A DNA stretch of 5,617 nt from an uncultured bacterium (GTDB taxonomy: Bacteria; Pseudomonadota; Gammaproteobacteria; Burkholderiales; Burkholderiaceae_D): NCBI GenBank assembly GCA_903872555.1, contig CAIQLE010000343.1, forward strand, positions 1-5,617, given 5' to 3'. This document shows positions 1 through 5,573 of the stretch, in pieces (position 1 is the first letter of the stretch; each line of letters begins with the position of its first letter). The translations under genes were made by a program, and so were the position numbers. The notes under the pieces are model-generated. The model worked only from the letters and a program-made list of their open reading frames with translations, did no database searches and was not told where the DNA came from.

Positions 1-17
1 AACAGGCTGCTGAGATT

Positions 18-461
18 CTAGTGCTGGCGATAAACCAGCACGGGAATAGAAGCATGCGAAAGCACGCGCTGGGTCTCGCTGCCTAAGAGCAGCTTGTCGA
101 GTCCCTTGCGTCCATGCGAGGCCATCCAGATCAGGTCACAGTGGTGACTGGTGGCGGTTGCGATGATCTCTTCATAGGGATGGATACCGCGCGTAGAGAC
201 CACTTCGCAGGGCACTTTGGCGGCAACTGCCAGCGCCTTGAGTTTCTCCATGTTCTTCTGAGCTGTCGTGTCCTGCACATCTTCATAGACCGAGAGATCG
301 ACCATGGCACCGGCTTCTGGCATCAGCATGAAGGGATACAGTTGGGCCACGGATAGTCCGACGACGCTAGCACCGGTTGCAGCTGCGAACTCCAGTGCTG
401 CCTTGGCCGAAGAATCCGACAATGGTGAACCATCGGTAGGTATCAGAATCTTCTTAAACAT
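18..461 (-). CDS. Universal stress protein, UspA family (ATP-binding type)
   Basis: Single-domain USP of 147 aa, the normal family length, and probably a soluble cytoplasmic dimer. The N-terminus has the first beta strand and the KILIPTDGS motif (conserved Asp about residue 10). The C-terminal nucleotide loop is ASHG at 114-117, nine residues, then GS at 127-128. This matches the ATP-binding USP pattern G-x2-G-x9-G(S/T) except that the first Gly is Ala. The hydrophobic VLVY strand closes the fold. USPs of this type bind ATP and support survival under starvation or low oxygen; the partner here cannot be read from sequence. I chose the ATG at 461 because AAGGAG lies 5 nt upstream and translation then begins with the conserved MFKKILIPTD. 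A longer GTG start at 506 would lie upstream of the predicted transcription start. It is downstream of srkA on the same strand but appears to have its own promoter. Confidence 0.93.
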   Translation of the reverse strand: MFKKILIPTDGSPLSDSSAKAALEFAAATGASVVGLSVAQLYPFMLMPEAGAMVDLSVYEDVQDTTAQKNMEKLKALAVAAKVPCEVVSTRGIHPYEEIIATATSHHCDLIWMASHGRKGLDKLLLGSETQRVLSHASIPVLVYRQH

Positions 462-466
462 AAGCA

Positions 467-472
467 CTCCTT
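467..472 (-). promoter_or_regulatory. Ribosome binding site of usp
   Basis: Read on the minus strand this is AAGGAG, separated by 5 nt (TGCTT) from the ATG at 461. It is the best Shine-Dalgarno site in the window, and it decides the start in favour of 461 over the upstream GTG at 506. Confidence 0.85.
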
Positions 473-492
473 CGCATGGGATGATGCAAGCG

Positions 493-498
493 AGAGTA
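493..498 (-). promoter_or_regulatory. Predicted -10 element of the usp promoter
   Basis: On the minus strand this reads TACTCT, matching TATAAT at the key first, second and last positions. It begins 23 nt after the last base of the FNR-like box. If the hexamer is -12 to -7, the box centre falls at -41.5 and transcription would start near 486, giving a 5' leader of about 25 nt that contains the ribosome binding site. The hexamer alone would be weak evidence; the spacing to the box makes it credible. Confidence 0.5.
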
Positions 499-520
499 GC
501 AAACACAGGCTGAGAAAAAA

Positions 521-534
521 TTGACCTCGGTCAA
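521..534 (-). promoter_or_regulatory. FNR/CRP-family binding site (class II position) upstream of usp
   Basis: The 14-bp perfect dyad TTGACCTCGGTCAA fits the TTGA(T/C)-N4-(A/G)TCAA box bound by FNR, Anr, FixK and Dnr-type regulators. It overlaps the last codon and stop of srkA (stop at 531-533). Its centre lies about 66 bp before the usp ATG and at -41.5 relative to the predicted start, the standard class II activator position. Anaerobic activation of usp genes by FNR/Anr proteins is known in other proteobacteria. Which regulator acts here is inference: the GTCAA half-site also suits Dnr/NnrR-like members that respond to nitric oxide. The same dyad followed by six T on the minus strand could be read as a very weak srkA terminator, but the stem is short and AT-rich. 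Confidence 0.62.
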
Positions 535-1532
535 AATGGCCAAAGTGGGGGTTCATCCATTAGGGCCACTTGCTCGCGCAGCTCAAGAATACGGTCTTGC
601 CAATATCGCACCGTATTAAACCAGGGGAAGGCGAGCGGGAAAGCCGGATCATCCCAGCGCATGGCCAGCCAGCCTGAATAATGCAGCAGTCTCAGGGTGC
701 GCAGAGCTTCCAGCAAATACAGTTCGCGTGGCTGGAATTCAAAGAAATCTTCATAGCCCGCCAGCAGATCGGAGAACTGGCTCAGCATCTCGCTGCGCTC
801 ACCCGAGAGCAGCATCCACAGATCCTGTATCGCCGGGCCGCTGCGACTGTCATCAAAGTCGACAAAATGCGGGCCGTCGTCTGTCCACAGCACATTGCCC
901 GGATGACAGTCCCCATGTAAACGCAGCAGACGAATATCACCGGCACGGTCATAGCAGCGGCGTACGCCATCCAGCGCCTGTGCGCTGATGGTCTTCCAGC
1001 TTTCCAGTAGTTCCGGCGGAATGAAATCATGCTCAAGCAACCAGGCGCGCGGCTGCTCGCCAAAGGTTTGCAGATCGAGAGCGGGTCGCTCAACAAAATG
1101 TTCTGTGGCACCCACCGCATGGATGCGCCCCATCAAGCGCCCTATCCACTCCAGTGTGCCGGGCGCATCCAGTTCAGGCGCGCGGCCACCCTGACGCGGG
1201 AAAACAGACAGGCGATAGCCCTGATACTCATGCAAAGTCTTGCCACCTATCTGCATGGCCGGCACGACCGGTATCTCTTGTTCATGCAACTGAGTGACCA
1301 AGGCATGCTCTTCCAGAATTGCTGCATCACTCCAGCGCTGTGGACGATAAAACTTCACGACCACCGGTGGCCCCTGCTCCATACCCACCTGATACACACG
1401 ATTCTCATAGCTGTTCAGCGCAAGCAGACGGCCATCGCCATGCAGGCCCGAGGCATCGAGGGCATCCAGCACGGAGTCAGGCGATAAATTTGAGAAAGAG
1501 GCTGAAGGCGTGCCATGGTTTGCTGTAGTCAT
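531..1532 (-). CDS. srkA: Stress response serine/threonine kinase SrkA (YihE/RdoA-like)
   Basis: A 333 aa protein matching the length and layout of E. coli SrkA (YihE, about 328 aa), a cytoplasmic Ser/Thr kinase with an aminoglycoside-phosphotransferase-type fold that protects stressed cells from death. Diagnostic pieces seen: the LNSYENRVYQ segment (residues 39-48), the ATP-anchoring Lys60 in VVVKFYRP, the catalytic loop LHGDCHPGNVLW with Asp208 and Asn213, and the Mg-binding FVDFDD with Asp225 followed by the family motif IQDLWMLLSGER. The C-terminal helical part ends in the family-typical EPPL segment. The start is bounded: an in-frame TAA lies seven codons upstream, and the next usable start would delete the conserved SPDSVLDAL region. 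No good Shine-Dalgarno precedes the ATG (only AAGAAG about 16 nt away). It is divergent from the UPF0149 gene and sits upstream of usp. Confidence 0.95.
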   Translation of the reverse strand: MTTANHGTPSASFSNLSPDSVLDALDASGLHGDGRLLALNSYENRVYQVGMEQGPPVVVKFYRPQRWSDAAILEEHALVTQLHEQEIPVVPAMQIGGKTLHEYQGYRLSVFPRQGGRAPELDAPGTLEWIGRLMGRIHAVGATEHFVERPALDLQTFGEQPRAWLLEHDFIPPELLESWKTISAQALDGVRRCYDRAGDIRLLRLHGDCHPGNVLWTDDGPHFVDFDDSRSGPAIQDLWMLLSGERSEMLSQFSDLLAGYEDFFEFQPRELYLLEALRTLRLLHYSGWLAMRWDDPAFPLAFPWFNTVRYWQDRILELREQVALMDEPPLWPF

Positions 1533-1538
1533 GGCCGG

Positions 1539-1544
1539 ATTGTA
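1539..1544 (-). promoter_or_regulatory. Candidate -10 element for srkA, predicting a leaderless mRNA
   Basis: TACAAT on the minus strand matches TATAAT at 5 of 6 positions. Six bases separate it from the srkA ATG, so a typical start site would be the A of the ATG itself. No recognisable -35 lies at 16-18 nt spacing, which lowers confidence. Confidence 0.3.
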
Positions 1545-1575
1545 GTCTTCTTACTGTCTGAAGCTGCGAAGCGGT

Positions 1576-1581
1576 TACACT
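1576..1581 (+). promoter_or_regulatory. Candidate -10 element for the UPF0149 gene
   Basis: TACACT matches TATAAT at 4 of 6 positions and lies in the short divergent gap. It would start transcription near 1588, 23 nt before the ATG at 1611 but only about 8 nt before the alternative ATG at 1596. The -35 region is poor (TTACTG at a 19-nt spacing). Offered as weak support for the 1611 start. Confidence 0.25.
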
Positions 1582-1610
1582 GGCCGATTGAATTTATGAG
1601 TGAGCGCAGA

Positions 1611-2192
1611 ATGTCTTCGGAACCCTTACTGTCAGAAAAAGAATTCGACGAGCTGGATAATTTCCTGATGTCAGATCGCTGTGGCGATGAATCCATGGCC
1701 ATGGATGCCTTGCATGGCTACCTGACCGCCATCGCTATAGGCCCCGAAAAAATCGATCAGACGGAATGGCTCACACGCGTCTGGGGCCCCGAACCTGAAG
1801 ATGCACCTGAGTTCAGCTCGCCCGAAGAAGCCCGCCACATCAGTCATCTGATGCAGCGCGTGCTGGATGAAATCATCATCACCTTTGAAGTCGCGCCTAA
1901 AGATTTCGAACCACTGTTCTGTGAATTTGAATGGCAAAAGAAGCAAGTGCTGGATGCCGAAGCCTGGTGCTGGGGTTTTCTGGAAGCAGTCAGCCTGCGC
2001 ACACCCGCCTGGAAGGTCTTGCGTGATTCACCACAGGCGAATCTCTTGCGCGCCATCGATCTGCTGGGCGCGGAAGAAATTGAAGAAAGCGAAGTGGTGC
2101 TGGTGGATGACCCCGTCAAATGCCACAAGCTGGCCATTGAGGTCGAAGCTTCCATACCTCAGATACAGCGTTTCTGGGCGCAGCAAGCCTGA
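1611..2192 (+). CDS. UPF0149 / YecA family protein
   Basis: A 193 aa acidic soluble protein of the UPF0149 (YgfB/YecA) family, whose molecular function is not firmly established. The family core is visible: the N-terminal LSEKEFDELDNFL helix, MAMDALHGYLTAIAIGPE (the 'L-D-G-x-L-T-A' block), the conserved W and VWG of WLTRVWGPEPE, FEPLF near the middle, and AWCWGFLEAVSL. It resembles E. coli YecA without the C-terminal SEC-C zinc segment: there is no CxC or CC at the end, and it stops after QIQRFWAQQA. I prefer the ATG at 1611 because it leaves the usual 10-15 residues before the first conserved helix. An in-frame ATG at 1596 would add MSERR, and neither start has a clear ribosome binding site. 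It is divergent from srkA and convergent with orn. Confidence 0.85.
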   Translation: MSSEPLLSEKEFDELDNFLMSDRCGDESMAMDALHGYLTAIAIGPEKIDQTEWLTRVWGPEPEDAPEFSSPEEARHISHLMQRVLDEIIITFEVAPKDFEPLFCEFEWQKKQVLDAEAWCWGFLEAVSLRTPAWKVLRDSPQANLLRAIDLLGAEEIEESEVVLVDDPVKCHKLAIEVEASIPQIQRFWAQQA

Positions 2193-2203
2193 AAGCAGGC
2201 TTG
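2184..2203 (+). repeat. Perfect 8-bp inverted repeat spanning the UPF0149 stop codon
   Basis: Arms CAAGCCTG (2184-2191) and CAGGCTTG (2196-2203) are exact reverse complements around an AAAG loop, with the TGA stop at 2190-2192 inside the hairpin. No T-tract follows directly; the next hairpin starts 2 nt later. It may protect the mRNA 3' end or reinforce termination. Confidence 0.6.
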
Positions 2204-2205
2204 AT

Positions 2206-2224
2206 ACCGCGATCTGCGGTTTTT
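2206..2224 (+). terminator. Intrinsic terminator of the UPF0149 gene
   Basis: Stem ACCGC (2206-2210) / GCGGT (2216-2220) with loop GATCT, followed immediately by T (run of five T at 2220-2224). It is short but has the classic GC stem plus T-tract order on the plus strand. It lies 14 nt after the stop codon and directly behind the 8-bp hairpin. Confidence 0.65.
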
Positions 2225-2233
2225 GAAACGATG

Positions 2234-2263
2234 GTGACGCTCAGACTGTAGGCTGAGCGTCAC
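2234..2263. terminator. Strong 11-bp hairpin between convergent genes, possible bidirectional terminator
   Basis: Arms GTGACGCTCAG (2234-2244) and CTGAGCGTCAC (2253-2263) are perfectly complementary with an 8-nt loop. On the plus strand a run of five T (2279-2283) follows only after about 15 nt; on the minus strand only a broken T-rich stretch follows. Its place between converging yecA and orn suggests a shared terminator or mRNA 3'-end stabiliser, possibly acting for orn, whose stop is 35 nt away. Factor-independent termination is not certain because neither side has an adjacent T-tract. Confidence 0.5.
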
Positions 2264-2298
2264 AGCAAGTTTGTTGAGTTTTTAATTTACCCTCTGAT

Positions 2299-2880
2299 TT
2301 ACTCTTTGATGAAGTGTTCACGGTAATACTTCAATTCCTCCACCGATTCACGGATATCCGCCAGGGCCGTGTGCAACTGATGTTTCTTGAAGCCAGCGAT
2401 CAATTCAGGCTTCCAGCGACGGCACAATTCCTTCAGCGTAGACACATCCAGATTGCGGTAATGGAAAAAACCTTCCAGTTTTTGCATGTGGCGCGCCATG
2501 AAACGTCTGTCCTGACAGATGGAATTGCCACACATGGGTGATTTACCCGGCGGCACATAAGCGCGCAGAAATTCAATCATGGCCAGTTCAGCCTCAGCTT
2601 CCGTCGTGGTCGATGCCTTGACGCGATCGATCAGTCCCGAGCGGCCATGCGTGCCCTTGTTCCAGGCATCCATGCCGTTCATGATCTCTTCGGGTTGATG
2701 AATCACAAAGACCGGACCCTCAGCAAGGACATTCAGATCCATATCCGTGACGATGGCCGCCAGCTCGATAATTTTGTCCTTGTCTGGGTCCAGCCCGGTC
2801 ATTTCCATATCAATCCAGACCAGATTGAGCTCGTTGGGGCGTTGTGCTGCTGCCAGATGGCCTTCAGTAGCTTGTGACAT
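2299..2880 (-). CDS. orn: Oligoribonuclease (3'-5' exoribonuclease, DEDDh family)
   Basis: Orn of 193 aa; the E. coli enzyme is about 181 aa, and the extra length is a short N-terminal tail before [15 protein letters not shown]. It degrades 2-5 nt RNA fragments, including pGpG from cyclic-di-GMP breakdown, to mononucleotides in the cytoplasm, and is essential in many gammaproteobacteria. The DEDDh active site is complete: Asp24 and Glu26 ([11 protein letters not shown]), Asp124 ([10 protein letters not shown]), His170 and Asp175 ([10 protein letters not shown]). Also visible are the substrate-binding HYR at 140-142 and the signature [16 protein letters not shown]. The ATG at 2880 is preceded by GGA at 2883-2885 (and GGAAATGG further out). 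A TTG at 2922 is possible but would put extra unconserved residues in front. It is divergent from the M48 protease gene (67-nt gap), so they may share control. Confidence 0.97.
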   Translation of the reverse strand: MSQATEGHLAAAQRPNELNLVWIDMEMTGLDPDKDKIIELAAIVTDMDLNVLAEGPVFVIHQPEEIMNGMDAWNKGTHGRSGLIDRVKASTTTEAEAELAMIEFLRAYVPPGKSPMCGNSICQDRRFMARHMQKLEGFFHYRNLDVSTLKELCRRWKPELIAGFKKHQLHTALADIRESVEELKYYREHFIKE

Positions 2881-2897
2881 AATCCATTTCCAGTGTC

Positions 2898-2919
2898 GCG
2901 GCCCTGCAATCGTGGCCGC
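2898..2919. repeat. 6-bp GC inverted repeat in the orn/M48 divergent promoter gap
   Basis: GCGGCC (2898-2903) and GGCCGC (2914-2919) are reverse complements separated by 10 nt, giving a 16-nt centre-to-centre spacing. It lies in the 67-nt gap that must carry both start regions. I cannot identify clear -35/-10 pairs in either direction here. It could be an operator or a leader hairpin of orn, or chance given the GC-rich bases. Confidence 0.3.
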
Positions 2920-2947
2920 CAATAACGCATTTTCTCATACGTGACCC

Positions 2948-4204
2948 ATGGATCCTCATAGCTTTTCACTACTCTTCGCCGCTTTTCTGGTTGCCACCCT
3001 CGCCGTTAAGCTGTGGCTGTCATCGCGCCATATACGCCACGTGGCGCATCATCGCGATACAGTGCCTGAACAATTCGCGCAAAAAATTCCTCTGGCAGCC
3101 CACCAGAAGGCAGCGGATTACACCATCGCCAAAACCCGCCTGAAAATCGTGCTGCTGGTGATTAATACCGCTGCGGTTGTAGGCTTCACCCTGCTGGGCG
3201 GTCTGCAATGGCTGTCGACAGAACTCAGCACACTGGCTGGTGGTGGCATGGTCTATCAGCTAGCGCTGATCGCAGCTGTCAGCGTCATCTCGACGGTGAT
3301 TGACCTGCCCTTTGATTATTACAAGCAGTTCAGCCTGGAAGAAAAATTCGGCTTCAACAAAATGACGCCGGGTCTGTTTTTTACTGACCTCATCAAACAC
3401 AGTATCGTTGGCGCACTGATAGGCCTGCCGCTGCTCTGCGTCACCTTGCTGCTGATGGACAAGGCTGGTTCCTTGTGGTGGCTGTATGCGTGGATGATCT
3501 GGTGTGGCTTTCAGATTTTCATGCTGGGTTTTTACCAGACGCTGATTGCGCCACTGTTCAATAAATTTACCCCGCTGGAAGATGAGAGCCTGCGCTCACG
3601 CATAGAAGGCCTGATGCAGCGCGTAGGCTTTGCCAGCAAAGGGCTGTTCGTGATGGACGGTTCACGTCGCAGTGCGCATGGCAATGCTTATTTCTCTGGC
3701 TTTGGCGCTGCCAAGCGCATCGTCTTTTTTGACACGCTGCTGTCGCGTCTGGCACCGAATGAAATTGAAGCTGTACTTGCGCATGAACTGGGTCATTTCA
3801 AACTGAACCATGTGATCAAACGCATCCTGGTGATGTTTGCCTTGTCACTGGCTTTTCTGGCGCTGCTGGGCTATCTGAAAAATCAGGTCTGGTTTTATCT
3901 GGGTCTGGGTGTCATGCCGCTGATGAACGGCAGTAATGATGCAATGGTACTGATACTGTTCATGTTTACCTTGCCGGTATTTACTTTCCTGTTCTCGCCT
4001 TTGCTGTCGATCACCTCGCGCAAAAATGAATTCGAGGCCGATGCCTTCGCCGCCAAGCACAGTAATTCGCAAGACCTGATTTCAGCACTGGTGAAACTGT
4101 ATGAAGACAATGCATCAACGCTGACGCCTGACCCTTTGCATTCAGCCTTCTATGATTCGCATCCACCGGCTAGCGTGCGGGTACAAAAACTGGTCGGCGC
4201 CTGA
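2948..4204 (+). CDS. M48 family zinc metalloprotease, STE24 / CAAX prenyl protease 1-like
   Basis: A 418 aa integral membrane protease with the length and multi-helix layout of the STE24 group rather than the shorter HtpX group (about 290 aa). Hydrophobic segments lie near residues 5-24, 66-88, 103-120, 151-171, 176-201, 291-322 and 331-355. The zinc site is visible: HELGH at 279-283 gives two His ligands and catalytic Glu280, and EFEAD at 361-365 gives the third ligand (Glu361) in the ExxxD pattern. The N-terminal M48_N-type region (about 30-205) is followed by the catalytic domain (about 208-415), and SHPPASVRV near the end is typical of the family. Bacteria lack the fungal pheromone substrate, so the role is probably cleavage of membrane or misfolded proteins. 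No strong ribosome binding site precedes the ATG. It is first in a tight run with the pterin dehydratase and rsgA. Confidence 0.92.
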   Translation: MDPHSFSLLFAAFLVATLAVKLWLSSRHIRHVAHHRDTVPEQFAQKIPLAAHQKAADYTIAKTRLKIVLLVINTAAVVGFTLLGGLQWLSTELSTLAGGGMVYQLALIAAVSVISTVIDLPFDYYKQFSLEEKFGFNKMTPGLFFTDLIKHSIVGALIGLPLLCVTLLLMDKAGSLWWLYAWMIWCGFQIFMLGFYQTLIAPLFNKFTPLEDESLRSRIEGLMQRVGFASKGLFVMDGSRRSAHGNAYFSGFGAAKRIVFFDTLLSRLAPNEIEAVLAHELGHFKLNHVIKRILVMFALSLAFLALLGYLKNQVWFYLGLGVMPLMNGSNDAMVLILFMFTLPVFTFLFSPLLSITSRKNEFEADAFAAKHSNSQDLISALVKLYEDNASTLTPDPLHSAFYDSHPPASVRVQKLVGA

Positions 4205-4206
4205 AC

Positions 4207-4557
4207 ATGCTGACACGTGCCGACTTGCTGCTGCAGTCCTGCCAAGCCAAGCTTGAGGCAGCAAGCGACACGGAAATTCATGCAGCGCTGGCGCTGCTGT
4301 CGGGCTGGCACAGAGAAGCAGACACACTGGTGCGCAGCTTTTCCTTCAGGGATTATCACCAGACCATTGATTTTGTGAATGCCATCGCAGCGATGATTCA
4401 TCAGGAAGATCACCATCCTGATCTGCAGGTAGGCTATAAACTTTGTAAGGTGAGCTACAGCACGCATTCAGTGAATAACGGTAAGGGTGGTCTGTCCCAC
4501 AATGATTTTATTTGCGCAGCGAAGATAGACGATATTTTTGCGCAGAGGTTTAGTTAA
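4207..4557 (+). CDS. Pterin-4a-carbinolamine dehydratase (4a-hydroxytetrahydrobiopterin dehydratase)
   Basis: A 116 aa small cytoplasmic enzyme that dehydrates 4a-hydroxytetrahydropterin, recycling the cofactor of aromatic amino acid hydroxylases. The family signature is present: EDHHPD at 67-72 (active-site His69-His70 followed by Pro), Tyr77, His87 in STHS, and GGLSHNDF with Asp100, followed by ICAAKID. The preceding FSFRDYHQTIDFVNAIAAMIHQ helix is also typical. Between THSV and GGLS there are four extra residues (NNGK) compared with the THS-V-GGL or THE-CAGL arrangement I recall for other members. The ATG is 2 nt after the M48 stop with no good ribosome binding site, so translation is probably coupled. 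No phenylalanine hydroxylase gene is in the window; family members outside phh operons may serve molybdopterin or other pterin metabolism, which is inference. Confidence 0.92.
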   Translation: MLTRADLLLQSCQAKLEAASDTEIHAALALLSGWHREADTLVRSFSFRDYHQTIDFVNAIAAMIHQEDHHPDLQVGYKLCKVSYSTHSVNNGKGGLSHNDFICAAKIDDIFAQRFS

Positions 4558-4560
4558 AGC

Positions 4561-5451
4561 ATGGCCGACCCGCAAGGACTGATCGTCGCTGCCCATGGAC
4601 GACACTATCTGGCGCAATCTCAGGGACAACTCTTTGAGTGTGTCACGCGCGGCAAAAAAAGCGATGTCGCCACCGGTGACCGTGTGCGCTTCAAGCAGAC
4701 TTCGCCGAATCAGGGCGTGATAGAAGAGATACTGCCACGCGCCACACTGCTGTACCGATCCGATCAGTACAAATCAAAACTGCTGGCGGCGAACGTCACG
4801 CAACTGTTTATCGTTGTCGCTACCGAGCCCGGTTTTTCTGATGATCTGGTCTCGCGTTCGCTGGTGGCTGCGAATGCCGCTGGCATCAAGGCACACCTGA
4901 TACTAAATAAAATCGATCTGACAGAGCTGCGTGATGTGGCTCACACAAGACTGCAAACCTATACCTCGCTCGGTTATCCCTTGCATGAAGTCAGCGCCAA
5001 GGAAGATCCGCAGGCAACGCTGCAAGCCTTGCAAGGCTTACTGGAAGGCGAATCGACTATCCTGATCGGTCAGTCAGGCATGGGTAAGTCATCACTGGTG
5101 AATTTGCTGGTGCCGGACGCCGATATCGCCGTCAGAGAAATTTCGCAACGACTCGACACCGGCAAGCACACCACGACGTTCACGCGGCTTTATCCGCTAA
5201 ATGAAACGACTTCAGTGATCGACTCACCCGGCTTTCAGGAATTTGGTCTGTATCAGCTCAGCGAAGGCTTGCTGGAGCGTGCCTTCCCGGAATTCGAAGC
5301 CCATCTGGGACTTTGCCGTTTTTATAACTGCCATCATCTGAACGAGCCGGGCTGCGCCATACTGGCTTCGGTGGAAGATGGGAAAATTTCTGCGGCACGT
5401 CATGGCCTGTATCGCCAGTTACTGCATGAATCCTCACAAAAGCTCTATTAA
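4561..5451 (+). CDS. rsgA: Ribosome small subunit-dependent GTPase A (YjeQ/RsgA)
   Basis: A 296 aa circularly permuted GTPase that binds the 30S subunit and helps release RbfA late in assembly. Domain order: N-terminal OB fold (about 1-65), then GTPase motifs in permuted order, with G4 NKID at 116-119, a G5-like VSAKE at 144-148, the P-loop GQSGMGKSS at 170-178, the switch-I region GKHTTTFTRL at 201-210 and G3 DSPG at 221-224. The C-terminal zinc finger has Cys252, Cys257, His259 and Cys265 in C-x4-C-x-H-x5-C spacing, ending PGCAI. It is close in length to the B. subtilis form and lacks the basic N-terminal extension of the longer E. coli protein. The ATG is 3 nt after the upstream stop; AGAGG at 4544-4548 lies 12 nt away, so coupling is likely. 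It ends the three-gene run. Confidence 0.97.
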   Translation: MADPQGLIVAAHGRHYLAQSQGQLFECVTRGKKSDVATGDRVRFKQTSPNQGVIEEILPRATLLYRSDQYKSKLLAANVTQLFIVVATEPGFSDDLVSRSLVAANAAGIKAHLILNKIDLTELRDVAHTRLQTYTSLGYPLHEVSAKEDPQATLQALQGLLEGESTILIGQSGMGKSSLVNLLVPDADIAVREISQRLDTGKHTTTFTRLYPLNETTSVIDSPGFQEFGLYQLSEGLLERAFPEFEAHLGLCRFYNCHHLNEPGCAILASVEDGKISAARHGLYRQLLHESSQKLY

Positions 5452-5465
5452 GCACGAGCCCGGAA

Positions 5466-5495
5466 GTGCCAAGTTTCAGCAAAACCCCTTATAAT
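5466..5495 (+). promoter_or_regulatory. Predicted sigma-70 promoter upstream of the partial last gene
   Basis: A perfect TATAAT at 5490-5495 with GTGCCA at 5466-5471 (4 of 6 matches to TTGACA) at 18-nt spacing. The predicted start is near 5502, 50 nt after the rsgA stop, giving a leader of about 95 nt before the ATG at 5596. It is the clearest -10 hexamer in the window. Confidence 0.6.
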
Positions 5496-5557
5496 CCAAG
5501 ACCTTAACAAACCGGCTCCTGTTCCCCGCGTCGCAGAGCACAGCTCGCACGCTATAG

Positions 5558-5573
5558 CGCCGAATTTTCGGCG
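5558..5573 (+). promoter_or_regulatory. Leader hairpin before the partial last gene
   Basis: CGCCGAA (5558-5564) and TTCGGCG (5567-5573) are exact reverse complements; the realistic fold is a 6-bp GC-rich stem with a 4-nt loop. It lies inside the predicted leader and ends 22 nt before the ATG. A run of five T (5586-5590) follows 12 nt later, too far for a standard terminator, though it may form part of an attenuator-like fold. It could alternatively be an end-of-operon structure for rsgA. Confidence 0.5.

Noticed and set aside
515..534. TTGACC/GGTCAA dyad plus six T as an intrinsic terminator of srkA (minus strand)
   Set aside because: The stem is at most 5-6 bp, AT-rich and would need a 2-4 nt loop; the FNR-box reading explains the dyad better because of the exact -10 spacing.
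782..1120. 112-codon minus-strand frame inside srkA
   Set aside because: It is an alternative frame of the same strand within srkA; srkA itself is continuous with a complete active site, so there is no frameshift.
1029..1487. 152-codon open frame on the plus strand opposite srkA
   Set aside because: It lies wholly antisense to an intact, recognisable kinase gene, has no family-like motifs and no ribosome binding site; it is a by-product of srkA codon use.
4150..4467. 105-codon minus-strand frame opposite the M48 end and the pterin dehydratase
   Set aside because: It crosses the boundary of two well-supported plus-strand genes and has no recognisable protein features.
5452..5469. GCAC...GTGC as a terminator right after rsgA
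   Set aside because: Only a 4-bp stem with a 10-nt loop and no T-tract after it; too weak to call.
5551..5558. GCTATAGC 8-bp palindrome in the leader
   Set aside because: No loop, no partner copy and no known operator match; expected by chance in a window of this size.
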